Shown here: positions 55,901 to 64,000 of the stretch, one piece after another
How positions within the stretch are numbered: position 1 is the stretch's first letter
How the letters are laid out: each line of letters begins with the position of its first letter
Assembly: GCA_009829735.1 (NCBI GenBank)
Contig: CM020618.1
Coordinates: 22,243,346-22,307,345, forward strand
From: Pyropia yezoensis
Taxonomy: Eukaryota > Rhodophyta > Bangiophyceae > Bangiales > Bangiaceae
Direction: 5' to 3'
DNA: 64,000 bases
Translations under genes and position numbers: made by a program
The notes under the pieces: model-generated
Told to the model about the DNA's origin: nothing
Databases searched by the model: none
The model's input: only the letters and a program-made list of their open reading frames with translations

Positions 55901-58900
55901 GGCCCCTCCCGCCGCAGGCGACGGCCCCCTAGACGAGCCGCCAGCAACCGCCACGCAACTGGCGAGAAGGGCATCATACCGGGCCCGGGAGAGAATAACG
56001 CCATCCCCGCGGCGGTCAAGCGCGGTGCACAGCTGGCTCGACTCGGTGGTAATGGCCTCCTTGAGGGCCAACGCGCACTGAGCGTCAATGTCATGGGCGG
56101 GCGGCTCCACCATCTCCCCATCAGTGTCTACGTCGCTGGGAGAGGCCGCAGCCGCCACCACTTCGGGAGCTTTACCCTTGCCTTCAGGCGAACCGGCGGT
56201 CCCGGGAGTAGCCTTGACAGCGCCGTCACCGCCGGCCGTGGCGTTGCTGCTTTCAGCGGCGGCCGCGGTCGATGGCGATGGTGACGCCGCGCTCGCCGCC
56301 GCGGCCGCAGCCCCCACGAGTGCTACCTCGTCTGCAGCGTTGGGTGCGGAGCCGGCGGCAGCCTCCGAAGCCCGGGACGCACCAGTCTCCATAGCGCCTG
56401 TCGCAAGTGCCAAAGACGAAAGCATGGCCTCAGACTCGGCGGTCGACACTGGACCATCGCTGGCGCCTGCGCCCACGCTCGCTGCAGAACCAGAAGCGAA
56501 GCCCACACCCGCCGTCGTGGTCTCAGGCGTGTTCGACGAGGGCACGGCACCAGAAGCCGAAGCACCACTCACGGCTGGCAATGGGCCCGTCGGAGCGGAG
56601 GCAGCGGCCGCGGCAGCGGCAGCCGGTGCGGCGAGGGTAGCGGCAGCCGGTGCGGCGAGGGTGGGCGCAGCAGAGGCCGCCACGAACTCGGCAGGCGCGC
56701 TCGCGGTAGCGTCTGCCCCAGCCGAGCCCGTCGTTGGCGTGGAAGCCACCGGAGCCGGCACGGGCGCTGCTGCTGCCGCCCCACCGGCTCCTGCGCCCGA
56801 GCTCGTGGCAGCCGCTGATGCCGCCCCCGCCCCACCGCTGTCCGGCGCATCCGGCGCCGCATCCGAAGCATCGGCCTCGGGCTCCGGCTCGGGGTGAGAG
56901 ATCAGCCAGTCCAGGGCCACCTCAATCCCTCCTCGAGAGCCGGCCGCGTGCTGCAGCGCCGCCGTCGCATGGGAGGAGGAAAAGCCCATATAAACGAGGC
57001 TGCTGAGGCTCGTCGGATCGGGCACAAACGGAGGCGGCGGCGGCGGCGGCGGCGGCCGAGATCGCGGTGACACAGCAGCCATGGCCGCGGCCGCAGCTGC
57101 CGATGTGGCCGCCGATCGTGGGGCTGCCGCCGCGGCACCGTCGGGCACCGACCCTTCGAGTATCCCCATCCGACGGAGGAAAGCCTCCCCTCCGCGCGCC
57201 CGAGAAGCACCGCCCGGTCCAGATGCGCTCCCGGCAACCCCCGCCGCGCCACTGGCAGAGGCGCCCGGCCGGCGACCGCTCCCAGCACCTCTGGCAGGAG
57301 CAGCAGCGGAGGCAGCAGCGGCGGCGGCAGCGTCGCGAGCTGCCAGCGCCTCGGCAACGGCGCTCTTGGAAATCGCCTCCAGCGAAGACGTCAGCGCAGG
57401 GAGCAGCGCCGGCCGGGTCGAATCCGCCAAAAGGTGCGGCGGCGAGGCGAGCACATCCGCCAGCAGCTGCATGCCCAACGTTTGAGCGGTACGAAGAAGT
57501 GCGTCGGGTTGCCACTCGCTGGCAGTGGCAGCAGAGCCCGCGGGGGAGCCCGCCGGCAGCTCATCACAAACAGCTAGCGCAGAGCCCAGCGCCACAACCG
57601 CAGCGAGCGCGTCCATCGCGGCGCCCTGCACCACGTGGCGGGAGGAGCGGGCGGCGGCCAGAGCTGTGTGGACGGCCAATCCGGCCTCCATGGCCGCCAC
57701 ATCTGCGGGGGACAGGTCGGCCAGCGATGCGGTGGCCGCGTTGGCCGACTGCGCGCCGGTCACGTCCATACTGGCAGACAGCCCGGCCGCGGCAGCGGGG
57801 ACCGTGCGAGCACCGCCCGCTGGTAGACAGAGCGCCGTTTCCGGAGCGTCGCCACCGGACCCCATCGCCGACCGCGCAAGACCTTTTTCGACAATTACCT
57901 TGGCTGCCGCCACGTACGCCACCGCAAATGGCGTGGCCGGGACATGGCGGCTCAACGGCAATGGTGGCGGTGGCAGCCAGTGGGTATCCGCCGGAGCCTC
58001 CGGCCCCCGTGGCTGGGAAGGAATGTCCCCAGCAGCCACGGCTATGAGGGTGCTCACCTTCGCCACACGGCGAAGGAGAGAGGCCCCCCCTGCGACCAGG
58101 AATGCCTGCAGCACCGCCCCGTGCGTCACCCGGCGGGACGTGTCGTAGATGCACTCACGGATCAGACCGGATATGCCGCGGATGTAGTCCCACGCCGCCG
58201 AGACACGACCGCCCCCGGCGGTGGCCACTGTCTCTGCCCACAACGCTTCGGCAGCAGAGACGTGAAGGGTCAGGCTACGACCAATGGAGGCACCCATAGA
58301 CCGCGCCCGCGCCGCCGAACGGCTAGCTGACGCGTGGCGCCCACCCGCATAAAGGTTGGCAAAGAGGCTGCCAAAAAAGCGCTCATTCGCCACCACGAGG
58401 GTGCCCAGCGACCAGGAGGCACCGATCAACTCGACGCGGCCAGCAGTGGGTTCATCCGATGGGACACGTGCGGCCAGGACCGCCTCCATAACCGCCGCCG
58501 CGTCGTCTAGGGAGAGGTTCGAAGCCTCTGTGACTTTGGACACCACCAGCCGGGCCGCGGCGGGGTCCATGGACCCCGGCCCATCTTCCGTAGCCACCCA
58601 CACGCGCGCCGAGTGGAGGTCCCCATCGTCGGCGGTGGACACGGCCAGGCCCGTGTAAGAGCGCGCCAGCAGCACCCGGACGGCCCGATCCGCAGCGGCG
58701 ACGAGGGCCACAATGGCCGATCCAGAAGCAGACTCCCACGCATCCACCACTAAGGAGGGACCGCGGGAGACGCTAAACAGGCCGGTGAGAAAAGTCAGGC
58801 TCACCCGCAGACGACGCGCGGCAGCCGACAACACACGCAAAGCATCGGGGTGGCTGAGGGGCGGAGGCGGGGCCACTGGGGCAAGGGCTTTGCCACCCTT

Positions 58901-61900
58901 TTTGGACGGCGTGCCATCGGCGGTTGCGGCCATCTTGCGCCGAGGGGTTGTTGCGGCCGTGGACTGCGCCGCAGGCGGGGCGGCCGCAGAAGGTGGAGGG
59001 ACTGCAGCAGGAGGGGGGGCTGCATCAGGCAAAGGAGCTGCAGCAGGCGGGGGGGCTGTAGTAGGCGCGGGGGATGCAGATACAGGCTGCCCACCCGCGG
59101 GTGGGGCAGCAGGAGCAGGTGCAGCAACACGCGCGGCGGCGCCGCTCATTCCTGCTCCTTTCACCCCTTCCCCTGAGGGCGCCACCACGGCGTCCAGGTC
59201 AAAAACCAGCGGTGGTGAGTGCGCCGCGTTGCCCCCAAACAGCAAGAGCACTTCCCCGCCAAGGCCGCGGCCGTCAAGGCGCTCCACCGCCTCGAGGACG
59301 TCAATGGCGTCCTCGCGGAGGGCGTCAAAGATGCCACGGAGTACCACGCGCAACACCGACTGGGGTAGTTGCGCGGACAGCAGCGTTCGCAAAGCGTGGG
59401 TGATAGCCCCCGCCACCGCGTGTGCGGTGGGCGCCGACGACAGCCGCGGCGCAGCGTTCGCACCGTGCGGGGCAGGCGACACAATGGCCAGCGCGGGGGC
59501 GCGGCGAAGAGACAGCAGCCGCTCCACCGCGCCAGCTGTCATAAGGCCCGACCGGAGATCACTGTTGGAGTGGGGAAGGCCGGCGAGGCGGGCAGCCAAA
59601 TTGGCGGCCGTCAGCCGCATCTTGTCCAAAGCGACGAGCTCCAGCACCAACCCGGGTGATGCGGTGCCAAGCGTGGTATGGGGAGTAAATGGGGGAGCGG
59701 GGACAGGGGGCGAAGAGGGAGACGCCTCTGTCCCGCTGTTCGCAACACCAGTGCCAGTGTCCATGCGACAAGCCTCTTGGGCATTCTCTGGCGCCAGGTC
59801 GCCAAGCGTCGGCGACGTCTCAACCACAGTCGCCGCGAAAGAAGCGTCACCGCGAGAGGGTGCGTGCCGCTCTGGCCGCGCCACTTCCCGCCGGTCGACA
59901 GCTTCACCCGCAGCAGGGGCAGCGACGGTAGAGGGCGGCACAGAGGCAAGCAGTTCACTCGCACGAGATCCGCCAGCCGCCGCCACCGTTCCGACAGCCC
60001 CTGCCGCCGTCGCCGTCGCAGATGAGAACGCAACCGGGGCGCCCGCTGCGGGCGCCCTCTCTCCCTTTCCTTCTCCAGCGGGAGAGACAAACAGTCCTGC
60101 CTGGGAGGCAACGACAAAGCTGGTAGCGGTCTCCAAAAACGCCACATGCGACGCGGTGCCATCCCCCCGCAGCGAGGGCACGTGCCGAACAAGCTCGTCG
60201 AGCGTACCCCCAATAGACATGGGCGCGTCCCCGTGCATGGCGCGGCCGTAGAAGGGACTTGCCAAACGCTTCATGTAGGGTAGCAGAGGTTGCGCGCGCC
60301 ACACATCGCCAAGAGCGGCGGGACAGAGACAAACCGCCGCGAGCGCCGCGGGCACGCAGCGAACGGCCTCGCCCGAAGGTGGCAAACCGAGCGACACCGA
60401 CCGCAGCAGCGCCGCCGAAACGCCCGCATCGACAAGCAACTGCGTGGCCGTTGGCTCGGCGTGCGCAATGTCAGCCGTGGTGGCCGCGGCAGCAGCAAAG
60501 AGGCTGCCGCCAAAGTAAAAAGGCCGCGCCAGCAGACGACGAAGTGCGCGGGGGAGGGTGCCTTCCGCCAACTCCCGAGCATGAGACCCCCCTGCGGCGG
60601 CTGACGTCAGCGAAAGCAGACGCAGAAGAGCGCGAAGAAGGCCCCATTGGGAGTGTGGGAGAAGTCCCCGAGAGGCGGCGGACGAGGACGGTGCGGGGTA
60701 CCGTACTGCCTCCCTGGCAGTCATGCATGCAGCAGCCAGGCGGGCGTAGAGGGCACGACTCTCGCCGCGGAGGGAGAGCGCGGCAACCTCGACCCGCTCG
60801 TCATCGTCCTCAGTGTCACCCCAAGCATCGACGCCAGCGGCAAGGCCCGAAGCCAACCCGGCAGTTGTGGGCCCAGTCCCACCTTCAGTCGACACCACAC
60901 CAGCAGCAGGACCGCTACCATCACCCGCAACAGCACCAGCGTCAGTCGCCACTGCGATAGGTGGGGTTGGTGCGGTCACGTGCGCGGGACTGGCGGACGA
61001 GAGATTGGTTGCAGCGTCTTTGGCCTCAGAAACGGAGGAATCAGGACCTGCCGCTGCCGATACTGACGAGGCGCCCCCTTCTGGTAGCTCCCCCCGCTCT
61101 GGAGGGGCCCGGCCAAACAGTAGAGCCCGCTTGTGATAGACGTCCACCACAACCCGATCGGCCACGGCGCTCACACCCCCAGCGTCCCGGAAGACAGCCC
61201 CCCCCGCGGTCGGCGCTGTGTTCTCCACCAGCGCCTCCAGCGCGCGTACGGCTAGTGCCACGATACGGCCGTGCACCGGGTCACGATCACCTACCAGCGG
61301 TAGCAGCGCCTGCACGACCCCAGCCCCCACCAACTGTGCCGCCGCCGTGCAGCAGGCTAGGCAGTGGACGAGGGAGAGGGCGGCTTCGGCGACCGCCGAC
61401 CGGGGGAGGAGCTCCACTTCGGTCGGGTCGGCGGCCAGGACGGCCGCCGCAGCAGCAGCGTCATGGGCAGCCAAACGTCGCGCTGCAGCTGCGTCTGCCT
61501 CAGAAGAGGCAGGGGGACCGGGGGGGGGGATGGAAGGTGCATCCAGCCCTCCAGACTGGCCACGCCCCGTGGACGGGGCCGGTCCAGACACTGGGCCAGC
61601 CGCCGCCGTCGCATCAGCCCCAGAAGATGATGCGACAGGCACGGGAGCGGGCGAGACATCGTCCTCTTCCCCGGCACCATCCACATCCATGGCGTCCCCT
61701 CCGGCAGCGCCAGCCTCTCCCCAAGGGGGCACGTCCAGCCCTGCACTTAGAATGGCTGCCGCCGCCCTCGCGCGCGCGGTCATGGAGCGAGACGGCGCGT
61801 CAGCACCTCCCCTCCCACCCGAGCCTGGCGGACCGCCAGACCGCTCACGCCCCACGGCCGCCACGGGCGGGGGCGGTCGGAACGGGGGCAACGGCGACGC

Positions 61901-63874
61901 GGGTGGGTTGACAGCGGCCGCAACAAGCGCAGCCACCTCGGAGCGGAGGAGCGTCGGGAGCCCCCCATGGTGAGAGCTCACCCCTGCGGCCGCCTGCACC
62001 TGCGACACGCGCGTGCGGTCTGGGAGGATGGCAGTGAGGCAACGGAGAGCGGCGATGCGAAGGCTTCGAGGGAGATCCTCGAGGCCCTCCATCTGGCCGT
62101 CCTCGTCGCTCCCACGGCCATCGTCGCCAGCAGCCAGGGCCGCGTCATCCATGACAGCGGTGTCAGGGGCGTCTTCTTCCTCGTCAATCGCAGTATCAGG
62201 GACTGCGTCGGCCGCATCATCCGCCGCCACCGCCGCAGTAGCGCCAGGGGGGCGGCCGCCCTCCGGAACGACGGCGCCTGTCCGCACGGCGCCACGTTGG
62301 CTGGCGCCCCCAGAGCCGCCGTCCACGCTCATGGCATCCGCCACGGGCGTTCTGTCCCCCGACCCAACGCCCCCCCCGCCCTCCAGACTGTCAGGCGCGC
62401 ATGCAATGAGCGCAATCTGAGAGACGAGCTCGGGCTCGGCCGCAAACGGTGTGCCGAGCGTGTCGGGCCCCACATGCATCTGCGAGAGAGTGGTCAGGGC
62501 CAGTAGACGAACCCGTGCCGCGCGGCGCCGCGCGTCGACACCGCTCCGAAAGGCCCGCGCGACGCGCACAAGCGCGAGCAGCTGAAAGCGAGAGCTCCGC
62601 TGCATGCGCAGGCTGTCCGCATAAACACCCACCAGCTCGGCCTCGTCGGTGGGCAATGCCGAAACGTCGTCAACAATGAGCGTGGTCCATTCCTTTGCGC
62701 GCCCGCCGGTCGCAGAAGTCCCAGCAGCGGGAGCAGCCACCACGGGGCCACCGCCAGCAGCGGCAGCGGCGAGGATTGGGGTAGTGGCGACGGCCCCCCG
62801 AGCGGGCGCCCCCGCGGCAGCAGGACCCGCCCGGGGGCCGCCGACGCCCTCCCCCCCGCCACCTGATGCGGCAGCACCCCCACCCCCCCCCCCTACAGGA
62901 GCAGCCACCTCCTCACAATAGTCCAGATGAATCTTGGCCCCGTCCGGGGATAGCGCCCGCACCGCCTGCGGGGACCGGCGGAGGCAGTCGGCCAGGCCGA
63001 GGGCACTCTCCTTGCCTCCCCACCCTACCGCAAGCGCAAGCAGCCGGTTGGCCAGGTCCGCATTGGTGTGCGCGCGGGTGACGCGGAGCTTGGGCGACCG
63101 GGTTAGCATGGCACCGAGCGTCTCGAGCGCAAACACCACGACCGACGGGCGGGTGTGGGAAAGGAGCGCCGCCAGCTGCTCGACACTATTGTACACATTC
63201 TTGGTGTCGTACGTGGCGTGATGCACGAGCGCTAGGGAGGCGGCAAGCGCCAGGTCTGCCAACCGGTCCGACGGGACGGCCGGAGAGGGGGAAGGGGGGG
63301 GGGGGGGAGGCGATGACGCGGCCGCGCTCCCGTCTATGCCATCCGCGTCCGCCACAGGCGGGCCCGCAGCGCCGCTGCCACGGGCCATCGCGGCGGCGGC
63401 AGCAACGGGGGGTGCACTGGCGGCGGCCAGCGTACCGGCGGTGGGCGCGGCGGCGACCCCACCCGGCGGCGCAGGCGATGCGGGCACCCCCTCCGAGGGC
63501 GTCGCCGGCAGGGACCCCCCCCCGGGGGCCCCCCCAGGCGCCCCCCCCCCCCCAGGTGGGGAGGCGCCAGCAGAGGGCGGATCGCCGGCCGCACCCGCCC
63601 CCCCGGCCGCTTCTCGCCCCAGCGGCCGCGTCAGCGTCGCGACGACGGTCGGGGAGGCGAGCGCGTAGCGCTCCAGCACATCGTCCAGCCGGTTGAGCAC
63701 GTCCACCCACGAGTAGAGGGAGCGCTCCTCGGCGCGCTCAAAGCCATAGGGCGGGCCAAAGGTGGCGAGCGCCGCCTCGAGCGCCGTGTCATCGGGCGCA
63801 TCGGCGATCGCCGCGGTGGCGGCGGTGAGCCAGCCGGGGAGGACCACGGGGCGCTTGGTGCGGACACGGCCCAT
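51656..63874 (-). CDS. UPL1/TOM1/HUWE1-type large E3 ubiquitin ligase, N-terminal part without HECT domain
   Basis: A single frame of 4072 residues from the ATG at 63874 (MGRVRTKRPVVLPGW); 29 upstream codons are low-complexity. The N-terminus has the DUF908 signature (LYSWVDVLNRLDDVLERY, residues about 50-80; VYNSVEQLAALL and LLALAVGWGGKESALGLADC, about 215-295). Armadillo-like DUF913-type sequence follows (LLALTTLSQMHVG, about 460). A UBA domain lies near 2280-2330 (LVYMGFSSSHATAALQHA, then VALDWLISH) and a UIM-like helix near 2595 (DIDAQCALALKEAI). The frame ends after an acidic run (about 4011-4045) and a basic tail. In UPL1 an acidic run like this is in the middle, followed by about 1000 more residues and the HECT catalytic domain. 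Neither appears here. Long Ala/Gly/Pro/Ser linkers inflate the size. Confidence 0.8.
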
Positions 63875-64000
63875 CACGGTGGTGGTCGGTGATGGAGGGG
63901 AAGAAGGAGAAAGAGAGAGGCGGGGGGGGCGGTTGGGGTGGTCGGGGGAAAGATGGAACAAAGTCAGAAGGGGGGGGGGGGTGGTGGGGGTGCAGGGCGA
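63875..64000. other. Upstream flank of the UPL-type gene
   Basis: G-rich on the plus strand (C-rich on the coding strand); no promoter motif recognised. The window ends here. Confidence 0.4.

Overview
This is GC-rich eukaryotic nuclear DNA dominated by transposable elements, with a few host genes at the right end. The very high GC, large single-exon genes, short GT-AG introns and chromodomain-type Ty3/gypsy elements would suit a red alga of the Porphyra/Pyropia kind. That is an inference: no marker gene here proves it. A 500-base gap (31498-31997) and many long G or C runs mean parts of the assembly are uncertain.

Layout. Positions 1-5143 hold two broken Ty3/gypsy fragments lying end to end in opposite directions. 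Positions 5144-6760 are non-coding and repeat-rich. A spliced host-like gene of unknown function runs leftwards from about 10394 to 6761. Just upstream of it is the 3' LTR of a larger leftward Ty3/gypsy element (10528 to about 18640). Next is a palindrome about 10.4 kb across (arms about 19864-22040 and 28130-30304). It encloses a Tc1/mariner-type transposase gene (22797-23906, minus) and a divergent two-exon gene for a Cys-rich protein (24880-26523, plus). After the gap come more Ty3/gypsy pieces of the same two LTR families (31998-33244 and 36531-41733), a low-complexity repeat region, a hAT-type BED-finger remnant, a short C2H2-finger ORF and a pogo/DDE-1 transposase cut off by an LTR. A Mutator-like (MULE) transposon of about 5.2 kb, with long inverted ends and a 10-base target duplication, fills 44550-49765.

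The clearest host genes are at the right: a U4/U6.U5 snRNP 27 kDa-like protein (50455-51235, plus, one intron), converging on a giant single-exon gene (51656-63874, minus). The latter has the N-terminal architecture of the UPL1/TOM1/HUWE1 ubiquitin ligases, but the frame ends in the acidic linker and no HECT domain follows.

Most notable: both Ty3/gypsy families carry a long open region on the antisense strand between pol and the 3' LTR, and by eye the two antisense proteins share a core. This resembles the antisense ORFs of plant Tat-lineage elements. The palindrome with its divergent transposase/Cys-rich gene pair, the MULE with intact ends, and the HECT-less UPL gene are the other main observations.
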